Notes: generated from the letters alone by a model not told the origin. 64,000 nucleotides of DNA from CADEDH01 sp039201605 (GCA_039201605.1 JBCCRO010000017.1:40325-104324), one strand, 5' to 3'. Positions 26,315 through 35,706 are shown, numbered from the stretch's first letter. Numbers and translations are program-made.

Positions 26315-27516
26315 CCGGCCTCGGCCGGGGCCGGGGTCAGACGTTTCGGGCCCGAGCCGATACGCAGAATCCGCTCCAGCGGACCGGAGCGGAAGCGGAG
26401 CCGCCACATGAGGGCGAACACCGTGAACGTCACGTACACCCCGATCGCGTACAACCACTCCACACCGACCGAGGTCTCGGTGGTGTCGGGAACGAGGTTG
26501 GTCAGCCAGGCCTGAAACACGTAGAACGTCAGCGACATCGAACCGACGGCGATCAGCGGCCGAACGAGGCCCGGGACCCGTCGAGCGATCAGCAGGCTGA
26601 GGCCGAGCACGGCCGACGAGGTGCCCAGGGCACTCAGCACCCACACCGGCATGGCCGAGTGGCCGTCGAGATCGAGGAGCCGGGGCCACTGGAACCGGCC
26701 GTCGTCACCGGCGCCTCCGACCCGGGTCGCCAGATCCAGTCCCGACACCAGCGAGGCGGTCAGCACCCACGTGCCGACGGCGGTGGCGAGGCCGCCCACG
26801 GTCAGGGCGGTCGCCGTCGAGTCCGACCGCAGATCGAGTCGACCGAGCCACAGACCGAACACGAAGAACGCCGCCACCGGGAACAGCGGGTAGAACCCGT
26901 CGAACAGCAGCGACTCGATCCCCTCGGTCTCCAGCAGCGAGTCGTAGGTGGTGGCCTCACGCGGGTCGCCAACCGTCTGGTAGGTGACGGCCCCGATGGC
27001 CGTGATCGTGGGCACCAGCGCCAGCAGGAGGGCCGACGGCGACCGCCGCAGGGCCATGGCCACGACGAACAACAGTCCGTAGGACGGCAGCACGATGGCC
27101 AGTCGATCGATCGTCTCGGTGAGATACAGGCCGAGGGAGAACAGCAGCACGGCCCGGATCGCCAGGTCGCGATTGGGGGTGGCCGATCGTGTCGTCAGGA
27201 GCGACACCCCGACCCCGCCCAGCAGCATGAACAGGGGCATGGCTCGGCCGTGGAACAGCCCGGCCGCCTCGGTCAGGGTGCGGTCGGGCTCCTGGAACCG
27301 GGACACGAAGTGGACGACGACCATGCCGGCCATGGCCAGGCCCCGGGCCATGTCGATGCCCTTGATCCGGCCCACCTCACGACGGCGACGCCGCTCACCA
27401 CCGCCACCGTGGCGACCGCCGTCGTCCGGGCCGGACCCGGAGCCGCCCGACCGCCCGCGCTCGGGCCAGGTGGCGGCCGACGAGGAGTCGGCGACGGGGG
27501 CGGGCACGGCGTTCAC
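26311..27516 (-). CDS. DUF418/YeiB-like multipass membrane protein
   Basis: About 401 residues. After a basic, Gly-rich N-terminal tail, IKGIDMARGLAMAGMVVVHF is the typical first helix of DUF418 and related membrane acyltransferase-like proteins. About ten hydrophobic segments follow, with FYVFQAWLTNLVP in the C-terminal DUF418 part. Probably moves or transfers acyl groups at the membrane; not proven for this family. Start uncertain: GTG 27516 chosen, but a start nearer the RIKGID segment is possible. Confidence 0.75.
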   Translation of the reverse strand: MNAVPAPVADSSSAATWPERGRSGGSGSGPDDGGRHGGGGERRRRREVGRIKGIDMARGLAMAGMVVVHFVSRFQEPDRTLTEAAGLFHGRAMPLFMLLGGVGVSLLTTRSATPNRDLAIRAVLLFSLGLYLTETIDRLAIVLPSYGLLFVVAMALRRSPSALLLALVPTITAIGAVTYQTVGDPREATTYDSLLETEGIESLLFDGFYPLFPVAAFFVFGLWLGRLDLRSDSTATALTVGGLATAVGTWVLTASLVSGLDLATRVGGAGDDGRFQWPRLLDLDGHSAMPVWVLSALGTSSAVLGLSLLIARRVPGLVRPLIAVGSMSLTFYVFQAWLTNLVPDTTETSVGVEWLYAIGVYVTFTVFALMWRLRFRSGPLERILRIGSGPKRLTPAPAEAG

Positions 27517-27704
27517 CCTTGCGACAGTACGGATCGCGATCGATAGCCGAGGTAAAGAGACCGGCGTCCGGCGCACCGGGGCCCTGGCCGCACCAGGTGT
27601 GACCTTTAACGTTCTTAACTCTGCACCGGGTGGGACTACCGATCCCGAGGGCCCGGTTGGTGAGGGCTGGCGACATCCGCCGCATCCAGAAAGGACCCCC
27701 CGTC

Positions 27705-28139
27705 ATGCAGGCAATCAACCGCTCCCTCTCCTCCTTCGCGCCCTTCGGGCCGACCATCATCCGCGTCGTCATCGGCGCCCTGTTCGTCCTCCACGGCGTC
27801 GACAAGTTCAACGGCGGCATCAGCGGCGTCGAGGGCTTCTTCGCCGCCAACGGCGTCCCCGCCGCCGGGTTCACCGCACCCGTCACCGCCGTGCTGGAGA
27901 TCGTCCTCGGTGCCGCCCTGATCGCCGGTCTCTTCACCCGCCTCGCCGCCCTCGCCCTGGCCGCCGTGATCGTCGGCGCCATCGTGTTCGTCAAGGCCGA
28001 CGGCGGCATCCTCGGCAGCGCCGAACTCGATCTGGCCTACCTCGCCGGCCTCGTCGGTGTGGCTCTGCTGGGCCCGGGTCGCCTCTCGGTGGACGAGACG
28101 ATCAAGACCGAGCCCAAGGCCGCACTCGTCGCCGCCTGA
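27705..28139 (+). CDS. DoxX-family membrane protein
   Basis: 144 residues with four membrane helices. Family features: IIRVVIGALFVLHGVDKF (helix 1), VTAVLEIVLGAALIAGLFTR, AALALAAVIVGAIVFVK, and DLAYLAGLVGVALLGPGRLS. DoxX proteins take part in redox or detoxification complexes; partner unknown here. ATG 27705 follows aaaggac. The AT-rich stretch around 27602-27620 (TTTAACGTTCTTAAC) is a candidate promoter in the otherwise empty upstream gap. Confidence 0.85.
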   Translation: MQAINRSLSSFAPFGPTIIRVVIGALFVLHGVDKFNGGISGVEGFFAANGVPAAGFTAPVTAVLEIVLGAALIAGLFTRLAALALAAVIVGAIVFVKADGGILGSAELDLAYLAGLVGVALLGPGRLSVDETIKTEPKAALVAA

Positions 28140-28235
28140 GCGATCTCCCGCCCCGCCACCCCGCTCCATCCGAGGGACGCACCCATTCGCTGACCACGTC
28201 TCACAACGGGCCGCGCCACACCGATAGGTACTGCT

Positions 28236-29369
28236 ATGAACTATCGGTTTGTCGCGGCCCTGGCGGGTGCAGCGTTTCTGGTCGCGGCCTGCGGTGGCGA
28301 CGCCAACACGGCTGAGACGACGGCGGGCGAGGCCCCCGAGCGGATGGCCATGGCCGACATCGTCGGCCTGGCCGAGGAGACGACGGCCAACAACGAGCCG
28401 CTCGACGACATCTGTCGTCGCCTATACGCCGACGCCGAGGCCGACACCGATCTGAAGGTCGGTCTGGTGGCGGGCGCGGCCAACATCGACGACGGCACGT
28501 TCAGCCAGGCGGCCTTCGAGGGCATGGAGGCGGCCGGCCGCTGCTTCGGCCTGGAGACCAGCTTCCTCGAATCGGCGGGTGACGACAGCGCCGGACAGCT
28601 CGACACGATGCTGGCCAAGGACGTCGACATCGTGATCACCGTCGGCTTCCCCTTCCAGGACGTCACCCTCGACGCCGCCGCCGATCGACCTGACCTCCGC
28701 TTCATCGGCGTCGACCAGGGCAACCCCGACGACCTCGACAACTACGTCGCCATCGCCTTCCGCGACGACCAGGTGGGCTTCATCGCCGGGGCCATGGCCG
28801 GGCTGCTGACCGAGGGCGGCATCGTCGCCGTCGTCGCCGGTCCCGACACCGTGCCCCCGGTCGTCGCCATCGCCGACGGGTTCGAGGCGGGCGTGGCCCA
28901 CACCAACCCCGAGGCCACGGTGCTGCGTCGCCACCTCGACAGCTTCGTCGACCCCGAGTCCGGCGCCGCCACCGCCCAGGCCAACGTGGGCAACGGCGCC
29001 GACGTCGTGTTCGGGGCGGCCGGCGACACCGGCACGGCCGCCACGCGGGTGGCCGCCACCTCGGGGGCCTGGGCCATCGGCGTCGACCAGGACGAGTACT
29101 TCACCACCTTCGCCGGTGGGGCCGAGCCCGGCGCCAACCGGCTCGCCACCTCGGCCATCAAGCGGGTCGACCTCGGCGTGTTCCTCACCCTCGCCGCCTA
29201 CAGCATCGGCGAGGTGGAGGGCGGTGGGCTCCTCCTCGGAGCCGAGAACGGTGGTGTGGGCTACGCCCCCTTCCACCAGGCCGACATCGGTGACGATGTC
29301 GCCGTCGCCCTGGAGGACATCCGGCTGGGTCTGGCCTCGGGCGACATCGAGCCGCTGGCCGGCGACTGA
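28236..29369 (+). CDS. BMP-family (Med-like) substrate-binding lipoprotein
   Basis: 377 residues. Signal peptide and lipobox FLVAAC, Cys19 lipidated. From about residue 75 it matches basic membrane protein/nucleoside-binding proteins: KVGLVAGAANIDDGTFSQAA, FIGVDQGNPDDL, YVAIAFRDDQVGFIAGAMAG, IGVDQDEYFTTFAGG. Such proteins usually deliver nucleosides to ABC importers, but no permease or ATPase genes are here. Instead a GGDEF-EAL gene starts 12 bp after its stop, implying a sensory role. Confidence 0.85.
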   Translation: MNYRFVAALAGAAFLVAACGGDANTAETTAGEAPERMAMADIVGLAEETTANNEPLDDICRRLYADAEADTDLKVGLVAGAANIDDGTFSQAAFEGMEAAGRCFGLETSFLESAGDDSAGQLDTMLAKDVDIVITVGFPFQDVTLDAAADRPDLRFIGVDQGNPDDLDNYVAIAFRDDQVGFIAGAMAGLLTEGGIVAVVAGPDTVPPVVAIADGFEAGVAHTNPEATVLRRHLDSFVDPESGAATAQANVGNGADVVFGAAGDTGTAATRVAATSGAWAIGVDQDEYFTTFAGGAEPGANRLATSAIKRVDLGVFLTLAAYSIGEVEGGGLLLGAENGGVGYAPFHQADIGDDVAVALEDIRLGLASGDIEPLAGD

Positions 29370-29381
29370 TCGCCGAACGAC

Positions 29382-31391
29382 ATGTCCCTCGACGCCGCCC
29401 TCGTCCTCCGGCGAGTCCGTCATCCGAACCGTGGGCTGAGCCTGCACCACAAGTTCGGGCTGATCTCGCTCGTCGCCTTCACGTTGATCGGCGCATTCCT
29501 GGGGCAGATGCTGCGGACGTCGATGGAGCGCCAGATCCTCGCCGGCAGCATCGCCGAAGCCGAGGTCGTGGCCAAGGTCGGCCTCCAGAACGCCATCGAA
29601 CCCGGTGAACTCCACACCGGTCTCACCGAGGACCGGGCCCGGTCGCTCCAGATCACGCTCCGCTCGGAGTTCGCCCGCATCGACGTGGTCGACGTGGTGC
29701 TGTGGAACCTCGACGGCACGGTCGTGTTCGCCACCGACACCCAGCGGATCGGGGCCATGACCGAGGTGCCGCCCGAGGTGGGCCAGGCGATGGCGGGCGA
29801 GCCGCTGGCCATCGTCAACGACCTCAGCGAGGACCCGGCCGCCGACCCGATCCTCCAGCGGCACGGGACGCTCCTCGAGGTGTACCAGCCGATCGCCTTC
29901 GGCTCGGTGGAGACCGGCGAGTTGGCCGGCGTGCTGCGGACCTCGGTGCCCTACGCCCCGATCGCCGAGAACATCCAGGCCGAGTCTCGCCGTCTCTACC
30001 TGGCGATCGCCGGGGTGTTCGTGTTCCTCCACCTCGTGCTGTTCCGCCTGGTGGCCAACGCCTCGGCCGAGCTCCGACGCCGGGCCGACGAGAACGAGCA
30101 GCAGGCTCGGCACGACGCCCTGACCGGGCTACCCAACCGGACCCTGTTCGCCGAGGAGCTCAACGCCATCCTCGATCGGGAGGGGCCGGAAGCACTGGCC
30201 ATCGCCCTCATCGACCTCGACCGGTTCAAGGAGGTCAACGACACCCTGGGTCACCATCAGGGCGACAAGCTGCTGATCGAGATCGGCAACCGCCTCAGCA
30301 CCATCCTCCGACCCGGCGACACGGTGGCCCGGCTCGGGGGCGACGAGTTCGGCCTCATCCTCACCGAGGTCGACAGCGCCGACGCGACCTTGGCCGTCAC
30401 CCAACGGGTGGTGCGAGCCATCGAGGCCCCCTTCGAGACCGACGACCTCACCCTCGACGTCGGCGCCAGTATCGGCATCGCCCTCGCCCCCGATCACGGC
30501 CACGACCTCGCCACCCTCCTGCAGCGGGCGGACATCGCCATGTACCAGGCCAAGCGGTCGGGTGGCGGGTGCGCCCTCTACTCCGAGAGCGACGACACCA
30601 ACAGCCGCCGGCTGCTCTCGCTCACCGGCGATCTCCGCCACTCGATGGCCGAACAACTCATCGTCCACTACCAGCCCAAGGTGCTGCTGGCGGAGGATCG
30701 GGTGGCCGGGGTGGAGGCGCTCGTCCGTTGGCAGCATCCCGACCACGGCGTGATCCCGCCGAACGTGTTCCTCCCCTTGGCGGAGCGGGCCGGGATGATG
30801 GACGAGCTGACCGCCATCGTGTTGGAGAAGTCGTTGGTGCAGGTGCGGGAGTGGCTCGACGTCGGCCTCGACCTGCACGTGGCGGTCAACATCTCCGCCC
30901 GAGGCCTGCACCGCAGCGGCCTGGCCGACGTGGTCACCACCATGCTCACCCGCCATCGGGTACCCGGCAACCGGCTGGTGCTGGAGATCACCGAGCGGGC
31001 CATCGCCGACGACCCCGACGGCGCCCACCGGGTGCTCACCCGCCTGGGCGAGCATGGCGTCCGCTTCTCCATCGACGATTTCGGCACCGGCTACTCCTCG
31101 CTCGCCGTACTGCGGAAGCTCCCCGTCGACGAACTCAAGATCGATCGCCAGTTCGTCGCCGAGCTGTCGATGCCCGAGAGCCACGCCATAGTCGACTACA
31201 GCATCCAGCTCGGCCACATGCTCGGTCTCCAGGTGGTGGCCGAGGGGGTGGAGGACGAACTGGCCACCGACACGCTGCGCCGGCTCGGTTGCGACCTGGT
31301 GCAGGGCTACCTCTACAGCCGGGCGCTCCCGGCCGAGGACCTCGCCGCATGGTTGGCCCGACCGCGACCGTGGCGGGCCACCGCCCACTAG
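29382..31391 (+). CDS. Membrane GGDEF-EAL protein, likely sensor partner of the BMP lipoprotein
   Basis: 669 residues. Membrane helix about 26-47 (FGLISLVAFTLIGAFLGQM), extracytoplasmic domain about 50-200, second helix about 203-222, then GGDEF (about 245-405) with intact ARLGGDEFGLIL and EAL (about 420-660) with VEALVRWQHP, EITERAI, DDFGTGYSSL and KIDRQFV. Both c-di-GMP synthesis and breakdown are possible. The 12-bp spacing from the BMP gene suggests the lipoprotein presents a ligand to the periplasmic domain. Confidence 0.9.
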   Translation: MSLDAALVLRRVRHPNRGLSLHHKFGLISLVAFTLIGAFLGQMLRTSMERQILAGSIAEAEVVAKVGLQNAIEPGELHTGLTEDRARSLQITLRSEFARIDVVDVVLWNLDGTVVFATDTQRIGAMTEVPPEVGQAMAGEPLAIVNDLSEDPAADPILQRHGTLLEVYQPIAFGSVETGELAGVLRTSVPYAPIAENIQAESRRLYLAIAGVFVFLHLVLFRLVANASAELRRRADENEQQARHDALTGLPNRTLFAEELNAILDREGPEALAIALIDLDRFKEVNDTLGHHQGDKLLIEIGNRLSTILRPGDTVARLGGDEFGLILTEVDSADATLAVTQRVVRAIEAPFETDDLTLDVGASIGIALAPDHGHDLATLLQRADIAMYQAKRSGGGCALYSESDDTNSRRLLSLTGDLRHSMAEQLIVHYQPKVLLAEDRVAGVEALVRWQHPDHGVIPPNVFLPLAERAGMMDELTAIVLEKSLVQVREWLDVGLDLHVAVNISARGLHRSGLADVVTTMLTRHRVPGNRLVLEITERAIADDPDGAHRVLTRLGEHGVRFSIDDFGTGYSSLAVLRKLPVDELKIDRQFVAELSMPESHAIVDYSIQLGHMLGLQVVAEGVEDELATDTLRRLGCDLVQGYLYSRALPAEDLAAWLARPRPWRATAH

Positions 31392-31479
31392 GCGAGCCCG
31401 CTCCGGTCGTCGACCGGTCGTCGGCGGCCGACCCCGCTCGCCTCAAGGCCGCCGCGGGCCCCGATCTACACTCCGGGTC

Positions 31480-32361
31480 ATGGCCCGAGCCCCGCATCCA
31501 CTGCCTCCGACGGCCGAACCGGCCGCCGTCGTCGCCCATCTCCGGCGGTGGGGTTACGCCGTGGTGGAGAGCGTCCTCGACGGGGATCTCCTCGATCGGC
31601 TCGACGCCGAGGCCGAGCCCTGGATCGCCGGCTCGGCCGTCGGCCGGGATGTCTACGACGGTCTTCACACCCGTCGGACCGGGGCGCTCATCGCCCGCTG
31701 CCCGGCGGCCCGGGAGGTGGTCACGCACCCCTTGGCCCTGGCCACCGCCCGCGGTTTCCTGGATCACGTCAGCGCCGTCCAGCTCCACCTGACCCAGATC
31801 ATCTCCATCGAGCCGGGCGAGACCGATCAGAAGCTCCATCGCGACCAGATGGCTTTCGACTTCTTCCCCTTCCCGGCCGACTACCACGTGCAGTGCAACA
31901 CGATGTGGGCCCTCACCGACTTCACCGCGGCCAACGGCGCCACCAGGATCCGGCCCGGCACGTCCGCTCTCGATGACGAGGCGGCCGACGGGGTCGAGGA
32001 GATCCAGGCCGAGATGCCTCGCGGTTCGGTGCTGTTCTACGACGGCAAGGTCGTCCACGGCGGTGGGGCCAACCGCAGCGAGGCGACCCGTCGAGGGGTG
32101 AACATCACCTACGCCGTCGGCTGGGTCCGCCAGGAGGAGAACCAGTTCCTCGCCTGCCCGCCGGAGGTGGCCCGGACCCTCGACGACGACCTGCTCCGAC
32201 TGATGGGCTACCAGCAGGGGGCGTTCGCCCTCGGCTACGTCGGCGACCAGCAGGATCCGCTGGCCGCACTTCGGGGCGCCGACGACAAGGTCCGGGTGGT
32301 CGGCGAGTTCGCCGAAGCCAACGACTCGTTCCGAGACTTCACCGCCGACCTCGACGGCTGA
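31480..32361 (+). CDS. Phytanoyl-CoA dioxygenase family protein
   Basis: 293 residues. HxD motif in QKLHRDQMAFD (about residue 126), distal His in VVHGGGANRSEATRRGVN with the 2-oxoglutarate-binding Arg downstream, and HLRRWGYAVVESVLDGDLLD at the N-terminus. Fe(II)/2-oxoglutarate oxygenase fold; substrate unknown. Only 19 bp separate it from the dimethylformamidase-like gene, suggesting a shared pathway. Only distantly similar to the other PhyH gene at 6462. Confidence 0.85.
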   Translation: MARAPHPLPPTAEPAAVVAHLRRWGYAVVESVLDGDLLDRLDAEAEPWIAGSAVGRDVYDGLHTRRTGALIARCPAAREVVTHPLALATARGFLDHVSAVQLHLTQIISIEPGETDQKLHRDQMAFDFFPFPADYHVQCNTMWALTDFTAANGATRIRPGTSALDDEAADGVEEIQAEMPRGSVLFYDGKVVHGGGANRSEATRRGVNITYAVGWVRQEENQFLACPPEVARTLDDDLLRLMGYQQGAFALGYVGDQQDPLAALRGADDKVRVVGEFAEANDSFRDFTADLDG

Positions 32362-32380
32362 CGGCCAACCGGTCCAGGCC

Positions 32381-34027
32381 ATGGAGGAGCCCGACGCCGA
32401 CGCCGACGCTGACGGTGCCGAGGCCCGCCCGATCCACTACACGAGGTGGCCGATCGTCGAGGGGTACGTCGCTCGGCCCAGCGTCGTCGCCGGCGAGACG
32501 ATCGAGCTCCACACCGCCTCCCGCGCCGAGCGGTTCTCCGTCGAAGTGACCCGGGTCGGGGCCGAACGGCGTCCGGTCTGGTCGGCGGCCGACGTCGCCG
32601 GTCACGATCACCCGGTGCCCGATCGGGCCTGGGCCGACGGCTGCGACTGGCCGGTGGCCTGCTCGATCCCGACCGGGCCGACCTGGCCGTCCGGCTTCTA
32701 CGAGCTCACCCTCCGGGCCGAGCCCGACGGTCGGTCGGCGGGCGGTGCCGACCGCGATCCGGCCCGCCGTCGTTCGGAGGCGTTCGTCGTCCTCAGGCCG
32801 GCGGCGACGGTCGCGCCGGGCGACCTGCTACTCGTGCTCTCGACCAACACGTGGAACGCCTACAACCAGTGGGGCGGGCGCGGCCTCTACCGCGGTGCCG
32901 ACCGGGTCTCGTTCGCCCGCCCACTGGAACGGGGCTACCTCCGCCGCCCATCGGCGCCGCACGAGGTCGCCTTCGACGGTCGGATCACCGACATCGAGGA
33001 TCCCCCGGACCCCGAACACCGTCGCCTCGTCGACTATCAGCGGACCGGGGCCTGGCCGTTGTTGACGGCCTCGTCCGGTTGGCACAACTGGGAGCGCCGG
33101 TTCGTCCGCTGGGCCGAGGCCGCCGGTTACCGGGTGGACGTGGCCACCAACCGCGATCTGGAGACCGACCCCGACCTCCTCGACCGCTATCGGCTGGTGG
33201 CCTCGGTGGGTCATGACGAGTACTGGTCGTGGGGGATGCGGGACACGATGGACCGGTGGGTCGCCGCCGGTGGCAACTGGGCGATCCTGTCCGGCAACAC
33301 CTCGTTCTGGCAGGTCCGATACGAGGACGACGGTCGGACGATGGTCTGCCACAAGGGGCGGGCCCGCATCGACGATCCCGTTCGGGGCCGGGCCGACCAC
33401 CTGCTGACCTCGATGTGGAGCGATCCCCGGATCGGGCGACCGGAGACGGCGACGACGGGCCTGACGTTCTCCCGCGGCGGGTACCACCGGATCGGCGGCG
33501 CCGTCACCGGCGGACCCGGCGGCTACACGATCCACCGGCCCGACCACTGGCTGTTCGCCGGGACCGGTCTGGCCGAGGGCGACGTTCTGGGGGCCGGATC
33601 GGTTGTGGTCGGCTACGAGGTCGACGGCTGCGCCCTCCGCTGGACGCCCGGGGAGTCCGGGGGCGCGCCCCGACCGGCTCCGACCGGGGTCGACGGCGCC
33701 CCGGCCGATCTGGAGATCCTGGCCACCGCCCCGGCCCGACTGATCTCGATCACCGACGAGGTGTGCGAGGCCCCGACCGCCATCTGGGCCACCGTCGATC
33801 CGCCCGGTGATCTGGAGGGGGTGGCCATGATCCTCCACGACACGCCCAACCCGACCGCCGAGCAACTGGCCGAGCTCGGGGCCGGTCATGCCGTCCTCGG
33901 CACCTTCACCCGCGGCGCCGGGACCGTGGTAAACGTCGGATCGGCCGACTGGGCCTATGGGCTCGACGACGATCCGGCGGTCCAGCGGGTGACCGCCAAC
34001 CTCATCGAGCGTCTCCTCGGGCGGTGA
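32381..34027 (+). CDS. N,N-dimethylformamidase large-subunit-like protein
   Basis: 548 residues. After an acidic start, an Ig-like beta domain (EGYVARPSVVAGETIELHTA), then a catalytic-like region: LVLSTNTWNAYNQWGGRGLY, NRDLETDPDLLDRYRLVASV, GHDEYWSWGMRDTMDRWV, GNWAILSGNTSFWQVRYE. These are hallmarks of the DMFase beta-subunit family, whose founding member hydrolyses dimethylformamide with a mononuclear iron. No small subunit gene is adjacent, and many relatives are of unknown function. Second gene of the pair with the dioxygenase. Confidence 0.82.
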   Translation: MEEPDADADADGAEARPIHYTRWPIVEGYVARPSVVAGETIELHTASRAERFSVEVTRVGAERRPVWSAADVAGHDHPVPDRAWADGCDWPVACSIPTGPTWPSGFYELTLRAEPDGRSAGGADRDPARRRSEAFVVLRPAATVAPGDLLLVLSTNTWNAYNQWGGRGLYRGADRVSFARPLERGYLRRPSAPHEVAFDGRITDIEDPPDPEHRRLVDYQRTGAWPLLTASSGWHNWERRFVRWAEAAGYRVDVATNRDLETDPDLLDRYRLVASVGHDEYWSWGMRDTMDRWVAAGGNWAILSGNTSFWQVRYEDDGRTMVCHKGRARIDDPVRGRADHLLTSMWSDPRIGRPETATTGLTFSRGGYHRIGGAVTGGPGGYTIHRPDHWLFAGTGLAEGDVLGAGSVVVGYEVDGCALRWTPGESGGAPRPAPTGVDGAPADLEILATAPARLISITDEVCEAPTAIWATVDPPGDLEGVAMILHDTPNPTAEQLAELGAGHAVLGTFTRGAGTVVNVGSADWAYGLDDDPAVQRVTANLIERLLGR

Positions 34028-34042
34028 GCGGGGCCCGGCCCG

Positions 34043-34558
34043 CTACGACGGGGACTCGACGGGCGCGGGGTCCCGGGTCCAGTTGACGTCGAAGTCGGCG
34101 GCAACGTCGAGCACCTGGAGGGCGCGACCGATGCCGACGCAGAAGCCGGCGATCATCGTCAGCTCCAGAACCTCGGTGTCGGTGAAGTGCTCCCGCAGGC
34201 GGCCGAACAGCTCGTCGTCGATGGCGGTGTGGTCGATGGCGTACCGCTCTCCGAACTCGATCGCCAGCTTCTCCCGCTCGGTGTAGTCCTCGACCTCGTA
34301 GTAGCGCCCGACGGCCTGGTAGAGGTCGTCGTCCAGTCCTTGCTGCATCGCCGATGCAGACCGGGTGTTCAGTCAAACGTGGCACCGGTTGAGCTGGGCG
34401 ATCCGCATCCGCATCGCCTCCCGCTCCCGCACCGGGATGCTGCACCGCTCGTAGACGGCGGTGCTCATGGCGTGGAGCCCCTCGCCCAGGTGGGGCGCCA
34501 TGGCGAACATGCGGGTGGATTCCCGCCCCTCGCCGTCGGGAACATCGATCCGGGCCAT
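34043..34558 (-). CDS. Carboxymuconolactone decarboxylase/AhpD-like protein with in-frame TGA (candidate selenoprotein)
   Basis: ATG 34558 follows a gggaggcac ribosome site. The frame reads MARIDVPDGEG, VREREAMRMRIAQLNRCHV, meets TGA at 34375-34373, and continues in the same frame for 110 codons as LNTRSASAMQQGLDDDLYQA and LELTMIAGFCVGIGRALQVL to TAG at 34043. The TGA sits where CMD/AhpD relatives have the second Cys of the CxxC redox pair (here CHV-TGA). If TGA encodes selenocysteine the product is about 171 residues with a CxxU site, probably a thiol-dependent peroxidase-like reductase. A hairpin just after the TGA resembles a bacterial SECIS. The alternative is a point nonsense mutation or base error (TGC to TGA). 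Confidence 0.7.
34333..34364 (-). promoter_or_regulatory. SECIS-like hairpin downstream of TGA
   Basis: On the minus strand, CTGCATC (34359-34353) pairs perfectly with GATGCAG (34349-34343) around a GGC loop that begins 20 nt after the TGA. A lower stem, CCGGT (34364-34360) with ACTGG (34337-34333), can form with one G-U pair and a 5-nt bulge. Loop distance and a leading G in the loop match bacterial SECIS elements, which bind SelB. It lies inside coding sequence, so chance pairing is possible. Confidence 0.55.
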
Positions 34559-34675
34559 GGGTGCCTCCCGTGGGTGCGTCGTTGACGAGACGCTACCAGG
34601 GGGTGGTCTGCCGCCTGAAGCCCACCGCCGTCGACCCCTTGCGCTCAAGTGCGGTTGAGGACATACCGTCGGGCC

Positions 34676-35698
34676 ATGGCCACCACCGCCGTCCGCTACC
34701 GCTTCGAGGGCTACGACGAGTCCGCCGACGGGCCCAATGTGGTCGTCGACGGCTCGCCCAACGCCGGGACCGTGCTCACCCTGACCCACTGGCCCGGCCA
34801 GGCTCAGCCGCCGGGGACAACGGTCGACACCTCGGCCGAGATGGCCTTCGCCCACCTCGACGACCCCGTCGACCATGCGCCGGCCGAGGTGGTCACCAAC
34901 AACCACTTCGACCAGGACGGCACCGTCGGCCTCTTCGCCCTCGTCGAGCCCGAGACCGCCCTGGCCAGTCGGTCGCTCCTGGTCGATGTGGCCCACGCCG
35001 GCGACTTCGGCACCTATCGGGACCGGCGGGCGGCCCGGGCGTCGATGATCCTGCACGGCTTCGCCGACCCGGCCCGCAGTCCGTGCGCCGACCGGCTCAC
35101 CGGCGACTGGGCCGCCGACGCCGCCGCCCTCTATCGGGCCGCCCTCGACGAACTGCCCACCATCATCGGCGAGCCGGAGCGCTACCGGCGGCTGTGGGCC
35201 GAGGAGGACGAGTCGCTCTCCGCTTCGGAGGAGGCGATCGCCAGTGGTCGCGTGGCCGTCGCCGAGGACGCCGACCTCGATCTGGCCGTCATCCGTCTCG
35301 ACGGCGGGGAACCGGCCCGGTCGGGGCACCGTTTCGGCTACGAGAGCAGTGGGCCCCTGCACCCGATGGCGGTCCACAACACCACCACCTGCACCCGGCT
35401 CCTCTTGGCCCACGTCGACCGGTACCTCTACGTGGATCGCTACGAGACCTGGGTCCAGCTCCGGTCGCGTACCCCACCGTCCAGGGTCGACCTCCGTCCG
35501 CTGGCCGACGAGCTGTCGGCCGCCGAGTCGCAGGCCGGTGGTGGGGCGACGTGGACGGCGGGGCCACCCTCGGCTCTCACCCCCGAGCTGACCCACGACG
35601 GGGGCTCGGCCCTCGCCGTCGGCGTGGTGGAGGCGGCCATCCGCCGCCATCTGTCGACCGCCCCCGTCGCCTGGGACCCCTACCGGCCGAAGACCTGA
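34676..35698 (+). CDS. DUF6687 family protein
   Basis: 340 residues from ATG 34676. Contains TLTHWPGQAQPPGTTVDTSA, EVVTNNHFDQDGTVGLFALV, LLVDVAHAGDFGTYRDR and SGPLHPMAVHNTTTCTRLLL, matching a family of unknown function found in actinobacteria and other bacteria. The NHFDQDG and HAGDFG clusters of His and Asp suggest a phosphoesterase-like (DHH-like) metal site, which is inference. Divergent from the candidate selenoprotein gene. Confidence 0.72.
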   Translation: MATTAVRYRFEGYDESADGPNVVVDGSPNAGTVLTLTHWPGQAQPPGTTVDTSAEMAFAHLDDPVDHAPAEVVTNNHFDQDGTVGLFALVEPETALASRSLLVDVAHAGDFGTYRDRRAARASMILHGFADPARSPCADRLTGDWAADAAALYRAALDELPTIIGEPERYRRLWAEEDESLSASEEAIASGRVAVAEDADLDLAVIRLDGGEPARSGHRFGYESSGPLHPMAVHNTTTCTRLLLAHVDRYLYVDRYETWVQLRSRTPPSRVDLRPLADELSAAESQAGGGATWTAGPPSALTPELTHDGGSALAVGVVEAAIRRHLSTAPVAWDPYRPKT

Positions 35699-35706
35699 GT
35701 CGACCC

